Shown: piece after piece, positions 54,771-62,606 of the stretch | Layout: every line of letters begins with the position of its first letter | Numbering within the stretch: position 1 is the first letter of the stretch | Source: Gaiellasilicea sp963791905 | GTDB taxonomy: Bacteria > Actinomycetota > Thermoleophilia > Gaiellales > Gaiellaceae | Assembly: GCA_963791905.1 (NCBI GenBank) | Contig: CAWBTX010000006.1 | Span: forward strand, 793,756-857,755 | Reading direction: 5' to 3' | Length of the DNA: 64,000 nucleotides | Program-made: the position numbers and the translations under genes | The notes under the pieces: model-generated | Told to the model about the DNA's origin: nothing | Database searches by the model: none | Seen by the model: the letters and a program-made list of their open reading frames with translations, nothing else

Positions 54771-55939
54771 GCCGACTCCGCATCGTGCACGCCATCGCGC
54801 GCCTGAACGTCGGCGGCGCCGCGCTGCATGTGCTCCAGCTCGCGCGCGAGCAGGAGCGGCGCGGCCACGACGTGCTCGTCGTCGCGGGGACGCTCGCGGC
54901 CGGCGAGGAGTCGATGGAATACGTTGCGCGGGAGCTCGGCGTCGACGTGTATCCAGCTCCCCGCGCTTCAGCGGGAGATCTCGCCGCGCGCCGACCTCGC
55001 CGCGATCCGCGACCTGCGCCGCGATCATCGTCGCGCGCCGGCCTGACGTCGTCCAGACGCACACTCGAAGGCGGGGGCGACAGGACGGATCGCGGCTGCT
55101 CCTCTCGGGGCGCGCGCAGGCCCCGTGCCGTCGTTCACACGTACCACGGTCATGTGCTGCGGGCTACTTCGACCACCGCCGCGAGCGCGTCTTCAGGCTG
55201 ATCGAGCGGTTGCTTGCCCGGTCGGCCGACGCCCTCGTCGCGGTCAGCGAGGAGGTGCGCGAACGATCTCGTGCGCTTCGGCGTTGCGGCCGAGGACCGG
55301 TTCGTGGTCATTCCCTACGGGTTCGAGCTGCCGCCGTGGAGCGACTCGGACCGGGTGGCGCGCGAGCGCATCCGCGCCGAGCTTGGCGCCGGTGACGACG
55401 TCTTCGTCGTCGGTTGGGCCGGCCGCTTCACGGCGATCAAGCGGCCGCTCGACCTGACGCGGACGCTGCGCGTACTCGTCGACGAGGGGGTCGACGCGCA
55501 GCTCGTGCTCGTCGGGGACGGCGACCTCCGCGCGGAAACGGAGGCGTTCGCGCGCGAGCTCCACGTCCAGGACCGCTGTCACTTCGTCGGCTTCCAGCAG
55601 GGCATCCGCAGCTGGTACGCAGCGTTCGACGCGTTGCTGCTGACCTCGGAGAACGAGGGCGCGCCCGTAGTCGCGATCGAGGCGCTCGCCGCGGAGCGGC
55701 CGGTCGTTGCGACCGACGCCGGGGGCACAGCCACCGTCGTCACCGACGGCGAGAGCGGCTATCTCGCTCCGATCGGCGACGTTGACGGGCTCGCCGCCCG
55801 ACTAGCGTCGCTCGCGCGCGACCCGCAGTTGCGCGAGATGCTCGGCCGGCGCGGCGGCGAGGACGTGCGCGCGCGCTTCGCGACCGAGCGGATGGCCGAC
55901 GACGTGGAAGCCCTGTACCGGTCGCTTCTAGCCCGTTGA
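54767..55939 (+). CDS. GT4 glycosyltransferase (several frameshifts)
   Basis: GT-B family 4. ATG 54767: MSRLRIVHAIARLNVGGAAL with the Gly-Gly-Ala loop, ELGVDVYPAP, then in another frame QREISPRADLAAIRDLRR, VVQTHT, HTYHGHVL, RLIERLLARSADALVAVSEE and a long clean C-terminal half: FVVGWAGRFTAIKRPLDLTR, LLLTSENEGAPVVAIEALAA with the E-x7-E pair. Breaks near 54955, 55020, 55070, 55165 and 55260. About 390 residues. Its stop overlaps the next start (TTGA). Confidence 0.78.
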
Positions 55940-57047
55940 AGGTCCTCCACGTCCACAAGTTGCGGGGCGTGAGCGGCTCGGAGAACCACCTGCTCGCGCT
56001 GCTGCCCGCCCTGCGCGAGGCGGGAGTCGACGCGCGCTTTCTCGGCCTCGACGTGCCCGGCACGTCCGGCGAGTTCTACGCGCGCCTCGACGAGCTCGGC
56101 GTGCCCTACGCGCATGTTCGCTGTGGCGCCGACATCAGCCCGCGGATGGCGCGCGACGTGGTCCGAGCGGTTCGGGCGGAGCGGCCGGATCTGCTCCACA
56201 CCCACCTCGTGCACGCCGACGTCTACGGCGCGATTCGCGGCGCGGCGCGCTCCGGCTCCCGCTCGTGTCCACCCGGCACAACGATGACCGTTACCTGCTC
56301 GGCCCGTATCGCTACGTCGACCGGGCGTTCGCCCGCGGTTCGCGGCGCCTGATCGCGATCTCCGAGGCGGTCCGGGACTTCCTCGTGCGGGCGGGTCACG
56401 AACCGCGCGAAGCTCGTGACGATTCCCTACGGCCTCGACGAGCTGCCGGCTGCGCCTCTGCGCTCACCCCGCGAGGCCGCGGGCATCCCGAGCGGCGTGC
56501 CGCTCCTGCTCGCCGTCGGCCGCCTCATCGCGCAGAAGGACCATGCGACCCTGCTGCGCGCATTCCTGGCGCGTCCGGGAGCGGCATCCGGAGGCCGGCT
56601 TGCAATTCTCGGCAGCGGCCCGCTCGAGGCGGAGATCCGTACGCAGATCCGTCGAGCTCGGGCTCGACGCGCGGTCGTCCTGCCCGGCAGGCTCGGGATC
56701 CGCGACTGGCTCGAGCACGCGGACGTCTTCGTCCACTCGTCGCGCTGGGAGGGCTTCGGGATCGTCCTGCTGGAGGCGATGCTGGCCGGCGCTGCCGGTC
56801 GTCGCGACGCAGCGTAAGCGCCGTGCCCGAGGTCGTCGCCGATGGCGAAACGGGCCTGCTCGTGGAGGCGGCGATGCCGGCGCCTTCGCTGCCGCGCTCG
56901 ACCGGTTGCTGGCCGATCCCGAGCTGCGCGCGGCGGCTCGGCGAGGCGGGACTCGCGCGGGCGCGGGCCGAGTTCTCAGTTGCGCGGATGACCGAGCGGA
57001 CGCTTGCGGTCTATCGCGACGTCAGTTCCGCGTCGGGCCGAGCGTAG
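55936..57047 (+). CDS. GT4 glycosyltransferase (several frameshifts)
   Basis: GT-B family 4. Probable TTG start at 55936, forming a TTGA overlap with the preceding stop: MKVLHVHKLRGVSGSENHLL. Then LHTHLVHADVYGAIRGAARS, in another frame STRHNDDRYLLGPYRYVDRA, then KLVTIPYGLDELPAAPLRSP, LLLAVGRLIAQKDHATLLRA and HSSRWEGFGIVLLEAMLAGA with the E-x7-E pair, ending FSVARMTERTLAVYRDV. Breaks near 56260, 56408, 56660, 56800 and 56870. About 370 residues. The rare TTG start is supported by the overlap and the lack of any nearby ATG or GTG in frame. Confidence 0.74.
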
Positions 57048-57058
57048 ACTCCGCCGCC

Positions 57059-58269
57059 ATGCGGCGACGTCGCCTCCGCGAGCTGGTCGCAGGGCCGCCG
57101 CCGGACCCCGCGACGGGTCTTCTTCACGAGCCTGTGGTTCAAGGGCCACAACAACCCGCGCTACGCGGAGCTCCTGCCGCGGCTGTCGCGTCTCGACGGC
57201 TACCTGTTCACGTTCTCGGACGAGCGGATCCGCCGCGGGCTGCAGTACCGCGCGTACCGCTGGGGGCGCAAGGTCCGCAACCCCGCCGTCTTCGCGCTCG
57301 CGAACCGGCGCTACCGGACGATGTTTACCGCGGACAACGAACAGCTGGCGTACTTCGGCGGGCCGGCCGTCTCGGACGTGGACGATCCGACGTTCAGCCC
57401 ACGCGAGGTCGAGCTCATGCGCCGGCCGAGCCTCGCCGCGTACGTCGTCACTGCCGACCGCGCCGGCCGCCGCTTCCAGGAGCTCGGCGTGGACAAGCCG
57501 TACCACGTGATCCCGCAGGGCGTGAGCCTCGGCTCGCTCCGCGACGACCTCGTCGCTGCGGCGGCCGCTCGGCGGCGCGAGGGCGAGGTGGCCGTTGGGT
57601 GGATGTCCGCTCACCTGCTCGCGAGCGGGGACCGTGGCGGGCGACAGCTCGCTTTACAACGTCGAGCATCTGCTCGAGCTCTGGGATGAGATCCACGCCC
57701 GCCTGCCGCGTGCGCGGCTGTGGCTCGTCGGTGGCGCCAGCGAGCGGATCGAGGCCCGTCTCCGCGGTCGCGACGACGTCCTGCTCTTCGGCCGCCTGCC
57801 GCGTGAGGAGGCGCTCGCGACAGCGGCTTCGTTCGACCTCGCGCTCTACCCGCGCACCGAGGACAAGGGGATCCAGGCGGCCAAGGTCGGCGAGTTCATC
57901 GGCCTGGGCGTGCCGACGGTCTCGTACGACTACGAGGTGACCGAGAACCTGCGCGAGACCGGCGCGGGCGTGCTCGTGCCAACGCCGCGGGAGTTCGTCG
58001 ACGCCGTCGTCCGGCTCGGCGAGGACGAGGCTGCGCGCGGCGAGCTGGCAGCGGCGGCGAGACGGGCAGGCGCGGAGCTCGACTGGGACGTGCTCGCGCG
58101 CCGGTACGAGGAGCTGCTCGACCGCTATCTGCCGCGGCTAGAGGCCTTCGGGAACCGGCGCGCTCGGCGGCCGCAGCTGCCGGCCGATCGTCGCTCGCTC
58201 GCCGTCGTCGAAGCCGAAGCGCCAGAGCGGGAGCCTGCCGACGAGCGCCCAGGCGATGCCGAGGGGTAG
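57059..58269 (+). CDS. Glycosyltransferase, GT-B type (several frameshifts)
   Basis: ATG 57059: MRRRRLRELVAGPPPDPATG, then in other frames TSLWFKGHNNPRYAELLPRL, YLFTFSDERIRRGLQYRAYR, FTADNEQLAYFGGPAVSDVD, YVVTADRAGRRFQELGVDKP and YHVIPQGVSLGSLRDDL, and in the clean C-terminal third LWLVGGASERIEARLRGRDD, LYPRTEDKGIQAAKVGEFIG. GT-B C-terminal donor domain likely; the Glu pair is in EDKGIQAAKVGEF. Breaks near 57115, 57305 and 57635. The open frame runs to 58269, but the family end is probably near 58140, where the convergent flippase stops; the last 40 residues look like shadow sequence. Confidence 0.65.
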
Positions 58270-59664
58270 CAGCTCGACCAGCGTGTCGGGATCCGCCACC
58301 CGGGCGACGCCGACGAAGAGCAGCAGACGCTGCCGCGGCGGCCGGGACGAGCGGCCGGAGGGCCGAGCGCGCGAAGGCGCCGCACCGGCAGCGCGGCGGC
58401 GGGTGCGACGAGCGCCGGCGTCGCGTAGACGAGGACGGCGAGGTCCGTCAGGAGCGTGCTCAGCGCGACGCCCCAGAGGCCGACCGTCGCCGCGAGCGTC
58501 ACCGACAGGACGACGTTCGCTGCGCCGGCGAGCACGAGCACGCGTGCGATCTGGTCGCTGGCGGCCCCGTGCGATCAGGAACTGCGTCATCGAGGTAGAC
58601 CGGCTGATGGACAAGCAGCACGAGGCGCGAGGAGCACGAGCACGGGGGAGCTCTCGCCGTAGCCGTCGCCGACCCAGCCCTTGATCAGCAGGTCGGGGAT
58701 CAGGAGCATCGGCAGGGCGAGGAACGCGGCCGCCGCCATGCCGCCGCGCAGTCCAGCGAGCAGCAGCCGGCGCTGGCGGTCATCCTCACCCGCGCCCTCG
58801 TGCTCGGCGAGCGCCGGATAGAGCAGGCTCGTGCCGACGCTGCCGAGGCCGAACGCCAGCGTGAACAGCTTCGCCGGGATCGCGTAGAGCGCGGCCGCCT
58901 CCGGCCCGAGCACGATCCCGACCAGGACGATGTCCGTCGCGAACACGACCTTGTTCGAGACGTGGACGAGGAAGTTGCTCCAGCTGAAGGCGATCAGCTC
59001 GCGGAGACGCGCGCGCGGAGAGGTAGCGCGCGGCGGAGCTGCAGCCCCGGCAGCTCGCGCCGCAGCCACGCGAGCGGCAGGGCGAGCCGGAGGAGGGTGG
59101 TAGCGAGGACGAGGGCGCCGAGGAGGATCAGCCCGCCGCCGTTCGGGATCAGGAGCGCGACGAGCACCGCGTAGAGCACCGTGCCGACGAAGTTGGCGAG
59201 GTTCTGGAGGTCGAAGCGCTGCTGGCCGACGAGGAGGTTGTTGAAGAGGCCGAGCGGGAAGCGGGCCGCGATCGAGAGCACGACGAGGAACGTCGAGATC
59301 CGCGCGGGCCAGATCGAGGTCGTCCGGCGCGTCCACGAGGGCGGCACGAGACGCCAGGGCCAGCCCGACCGGCAGCGTCACGAGCCCGATCACGCCGTAG
59401 AGCGCGAGGCCGAGCGACGCGATCGCGTTCGTGTCCTCGGGCGTCTGCCGGCCGCGCGCTTCGGCCGCGAAGCGGACGACCGACGGCCCGACGCCGAGAT
59501 CGAGGACGACGAGGTAGATCGTCACGGCCCCGATGAACGACCAGATGCCGAACTCCTCGTTGCCGATCGCGTCGAGCAGGATCGGCGTGACGACGAGGCC
59601 GGAGACGATCGACGCGGCATAGACCGCGTAGATCCCGAGAGCGTTCCGCCGGAAGAGGCCGCAC
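58138..59664 (-). CDS. Wzx/MATE-type oligosaccharide flippase (several frameshifts)
   Basis: Second polysaccharide flippase in the window, about 505 residues and twelve to fourteen helices. Probable GTG 59664, then NALGIYAVYAAS after a shift, VTIYLVVLDLGVGPSVVRFA with AEARGRQTPEDTNAIASLG, FNNLLVGQQRFDLQNLANFV, RLRELIAFSWSNFLVHVSNK, VVFATDIVLVGIVLGPEAAA, LYPALAEHEGAGEDDRQRRL and a hydrophobic tail ending PSAPVPEGL. Breaks near 59645, 59320, 59015, 58610, 58570, 58470 and 58350. It resembles lipopolysaccharide flippases with the GxGxxxxR N-terminal signature (LDLGVGPSVVRF). It converges with the glycosyltransferase gene. Confidence 0.68.
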
Positions 59665-59667
59665 GGC

Positions 59668-60389
59668 CTACGCGGGCACGGTCGCGACGGCGTGGAAGTT
59701 CGCCGTCAGGGAGCCCGGGCGTGGCTCCGCAGCAGCTCCGACCTGAGCGTCGAGGCAGCCTGCCGCGCGCGGTTCAGCAGCCACACCGGCCCTCGCGCGA
59801 GCCTGCCGACGCCGGCGCGCTTGAGCGCCATCTCGACGTACGTGCCGAGGAGCATCGCGAGGCACGTGGCGGTGCCCGCTCCGGCTCGGACGTCGACCTG
59901 CTCCCACTCGCCGTGCTCCTCGAAGAGGCGCTGCAGGCCCGCGTGCGTCCAGCGCCAGTAGTCCTGCGGGGACGGGTGGTAGACCTGCGACGCCGTGCGT
60001 CGAGGCGAGCACGCGTCCGCCGGGCGCAGTCACGCGCCGAAGCTCGCGCACCGCCTGGGCCGGGTCGTCGCAGTGCTCGAGCACCTGCGTGCAGAGCACG
60101 ACGTCGAAGCTCGCGTCCTCGACCGGGAGGGCCTCGACGGCGCCCGCGCAGCTCCGCAGCGGGGTTGTCGACCACGTCGACGCCGACGTACGCGCTGGCC
60201 CGCTCGGCGAAGAAGGGGTAGTACGGCTTCGGGCCGCAGCCGACGTCCAGCACCCGGTAGCCCGGAGCCCACCGCTGCCTGCTCCTCGAGCCACGCGGCG
60301 AGCGGCGCCCGGACGGCCCAGGTCGGCGAGCTCAGTGGCGGGTGCCGCCGCTCCTCCCCTGGCCAGTCGGCGGAGCGGGGGGCGTCCAT
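59668..60389 (-). CDS. SAM-dependent methyltransferase (several frameshifts)
   Basis: Class I methyltransferase, type 11-like. ATG 60389: MDAPRSADWPGEERRHPPLS, then WAVRAPLAAWLEEQ, SAM loop VLDVGCGPKPYYPFFAERAS and YVGVDVVDNPAAEL, in another frame AVEALPVEDASFDVVLCTQV with LEHCDDPAQAVRELRRVTAP and GGRVLASTHG, then pieces of the C-terminal helices, ending SLTANFHAVATVPA at 59668. Breaks near 60265, 60160, 59995, 59880 and 59715. About 240 residues. It lies between the secreted hydrolase-like gene and the flippase on the same strand. Confidence 0.72.
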
Positions 60390-60401
60390 CGGCCGGATTA
60401 T

Positions 60402-61565
60402 CTATCTGGGCAGGCGCTGGAACGCGGTGAACGCCGGCTTCTTCCTGCCGGTGTCCGTCAGGAGGCCCGACTGCCAGCCCTCCTCGATGAACGCGCGCTT
60501 CTCGTCCCGGAGCAGGAACCAGAGGAACATGTCGATCCGGGGATGCTTGCGCGCGATCCCGTAGGCCTGGGTCAGGTACTTGGCCTGGTTCGCCAGCGAG
60601 ACGCCGAAGATCCGGTCGGGCGGCTTCGTCTGGTAGCCGTACTCGGAGATCCAGATGCGCTTGCGGCCGTAGAGGCGCGTCACCTCGGCGATGAGAACGT
60701 TGATGTTGCCGAGCGTGACAGCGGTCGCCGGCTGACCGCGGGAGCCTTGCGGCGGCGGGGTCGACGGCGTCTCCGACGGCTTGCCGTAGTACGGGTGATG
60801 CGCGTAGGCGCTGAAGCCGGTCCCGCCTGCGGCCTTGAACGCGCGCAGGAACGCGAGCGGCGCGACGGACGGCCGGCTCGAGCTCGGGTTGTTGTTCCCG
60901 CGCGGGCCCGTGACGCCGCAGGCGACCTTCTGCGCGCCGACGCTCGTGACCCGGATGCCCTTGACGATCGCGTTGCAGATCTTGGCGTAGTCCTTCGCGC
61001 TCTGGATCGTCTGCTTGCCCTTGACCTTCTTGTACTGCGGGCGCAGGAAGGCCGGGTTGTTGGGCTCGTTCCATGCGAGCCAGCGGCGCACCGGCGGCAG
61101 GATCCGGCCGTCGGGGGCCTCATAGGTGCCGCTGTAGCGCCTCGACGCCGCTGTCGCGAAGCGCTGCAGATCGAGCGCGTTCGTCGGCACGACGTTCAGG
61201 CCCTTGTTCTTGTTCGCCCACGGCGGCGTGCCGATGATCGCGAAGACGACCCTGATCCCGTACTGCTGCGCGAAGTTGACCGTCCGGTCGTACTCCGCCC
61301 AGTTGTACGCCGGATCCTCCGGATTGGTGGGCCGCGCCGGACGGCGCCGCGCGACGGCGTTCGGGCCACCCCACTGGAGGTTGATGCGCAGGAGCTCGGA
61401 GCGCAGCTGCCTCAGCATCGGGAAGACCACGTCGGGGTTGCCGTAGTGGATCTGCGCGTCGTCGAAGATGCCGTGCTCGATGTAGCGCGACGCGCTTGCG
61501 GCCGGCACGCAGAGGGCGGCGGTCGCGGTGAGCACGGCCGCCAGGGCGAGGACGCGCCTAGGCAA
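60402..61565 (-). CDS. Secreted glycoside-hydrolase-like protein (GH39/PslG-like)
   Basis: 387 residues, intact. Cleavable signal peptide (residues 1-26, MPRRVLALAAVLTATAALCV then a Pro-Ala-Ala-Ser-Ala-Ser site). A TIM-barrel glycosidase pattern follows: LRINLQWGGPNA at strand 2, VVFAIIGTPPWANKNKG, the acid/base Glu in RWLAWNEPNN (E167) and the likely nucleophile in RIWISEYGYQ (E308). Such proteins in polysaccharide clusters (for example PslG) trim the polymer or clear failed chains in the periplasm or outside the membrane. The start overlaps the UDP-glucuronate decarboxylase gene by eight bases. Specificity unknown. Confidence 0.75.
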   Translation of the reverse strand: MPRRVLALAAVLTATAALCVPAASASRYIEHGIFDDAQIHYGNPDVVFPMLRQLRSELLRINLQWGGPNAVARRRPARPTNPEDPAYNWAEYDRTVNFAQQYGIRVVFAIIGTPPWANKNKGLNVVPTNALDLQRFATAASRRYSGTYEAPDGRILPPVRRWLAWNEPNNPAFLRPQYKKVKGKQTIQSAKDYAKICNAIVKGIRVTSVGAQKVACGVTGPRGNNNPSSSRPSVAPLAFLRAFKAAGGTGFSAYAHHPYYGKPSETPSTPPPQGSRGQPATAVTLGNINVLIAEVTRLYGRKRIWISEYGYQTKPPDRIFGVSLANQAKYLTQAYGIARKHPRIDMFLWFLLRDEKRAFIEEGWQSGLLTDTGRKKPAFTAFQRLPR

Positions 61566-62493
61566 CGGCCGTTTCCTTCTCGAGCGACGAGTGCAGGCGC
61601 TGGAGGCCCTCGTCGAGGGCGATCTCGGGCTCCCAGCCGAGGACCTGGCGGGCGCGGGTGATGTCCGGCTGCCGCACCTTCGGGTCGTCGATGGGCAGCG
61701 CCTCGAACACGATCGGGCCGCCGCCGAAGATCTCGATCACCTTCTCGGCGAGCTCGAGCAGCGTGAACTCCTGCGGGTTGCCGATGTTGACCGGCAGGTG
61801 CTCGCCGCTCTCGGCCAGCGCGATCAGGCCGCGGACGAGGTCGTCCACGTAGCAGAAGCTCCGCGTCTGCGAGCCGTCGCCGAAGACCGTCAGCGGCTTC
61901 TGCTCCTGCGCCTGGCGCACGAACGTCGGGATTGCGCGGCCGTCGTGCGGCCGCATCCGGCTGCCGTAGGTGTTGAAGATGCGGACGATGCACGTGTCGA
62001 CGCCCTGCTGGCGGTGGTACGCCATCGTGAGCGCCTCGGCATAGCGCTTCGCCTCGTCGTAGACGCCGCGGGGGCCGATCGGGTTGACGTGGCCCCAGTA
62101 GGTCTCGGGCTGCGGGTGCACCTGCGGGTCGCCGTACACCTCGCTCGTCGAGGCGAGCAGGAAGCGCGCGCGCTTGAACTTCGCGAGGCCGAGGGCGTGG
62201 TGGGTGCCGTAGGAGCCGACCTTGAGCGTCAGCAGCGGCAGCCGCAGGTAGTCGATCGGGCTCGCCGGGCTCGCGAGGTGGTAGACGAAGTCGACCGGCT
62301 CCTCGATCCAGATCGGCTCGATCAGGTCATGCGGCACGAAGACGAAGTCGGCGCTGCGCATGTGCTCGATGTTCGCGAGCGAGCCCGTCTCGAGGCTGTC
62401 GACGCAGAGCACGCGATGCCCCTTCGCGAGGAGCGCGTCGCAGAGATGAGAGCCCAGAAAGCCGGCGCCGCCGGTCACGACCGAGGTGGTCAT
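61558..62493 (-). CDS. UDP-glucuronate decarboxylase (UDP-xylose synthase)
   Basis: Decarboxylates UDP-glucuronate to UDP-xylose (or its 4-keto form), a pentose donor for glycan assembly. 311 residues, intact. NAD loop VTGGAGFLGSHLCDAL, YHLASPASPIDYLRLPL (diagnostic of UXS), STSEVYGDP with Y145 and K149 in VYDEAKR, RIFNTYGSRMRPHDGRAIPT and FCYVDDLVRGL. ATG 62493 has no Shine-Dalgarno; a minus-strand TATAGT lies eight bases upstream, so it is probably leaderless. First gene of a unit with the hydrolase, methyltransferase and flippase. Confidence 0.92.
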   Translation of the reverse strand: MTTSVVTGGAGFLGSHLCDALLAKGHRVLCVDSLETGSLANIEHMRSADFVFVPHDLIEPIWIEEPVDFVYHLASPASPIDYLRLPLLTLKVGSYGTHHALGLAKFKRARFLLASTSEVYGDPQVHPQPETYWGHVNPIGPRGVYDEAKRYAEALTMAYHRQQGVDTCIVRIFNTYGSRMRPHDGRAIPTFVRQAQEQKPLTVFGDGSQTRSFCYVDDLVRGLIALAESGEHLPVNIGNPQEFTLLELAEKVIEIFGGGPIVFEALPIDDPKVRQPDITRARQVLGWEPEIALDEGLQRLHSSLEKETAVA

Positions 62494-62501
62494 CGGCGCG
62501 G

Positions 62502-62507
62502 ACTATA
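62502..62507 (-). promoter_or_regulatory. -10 box of the UDP-glucuronate decarboxylase unit
   Basis: Minus-strand TATAGT, five of six matches to TATAAT, ending eight bases before ATG 62493. The best -10 in the window. No clear -35. Confidence 0.5.
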
Positions 62508-62592
62508 GCCAGCGTCTCCGACGGCACCCAGAAGCTTTACGGTTTCTGCACATCATCGACCGGTGCCCGGGAAGGGGGTTCCGACCGGCTCC

Positions 62593-62598
62593 TAGAAT
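62593..62598 (+). promoter_or_regulatory. -10 box of the LCP gene
   Basis: TAGAAT, five of six matches to TATAAT, ending eight bases before ATG 62607; transcription would begin at or next to the start codon. Confidence 0.5.
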
Positions 62599-62606
62599 GG
62601 AACGGA

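Noticed and set aside
60397..60402. Minus-strand GATAAT before the methyltransferase at 60389
   Set aside because: It begins in the stop codon of the upstream hydrolase-like gene in a co-directional unit; kept out of the promoter list.
62557..62588. Direct repeat CGACCGG (62557-62563 and 62582-62588) upstream of the LCP gene as an operator
   Set aside because: Seven bases of G/C-rich sequence repeated at 25-base spacing is easily expected by chance at this composition.
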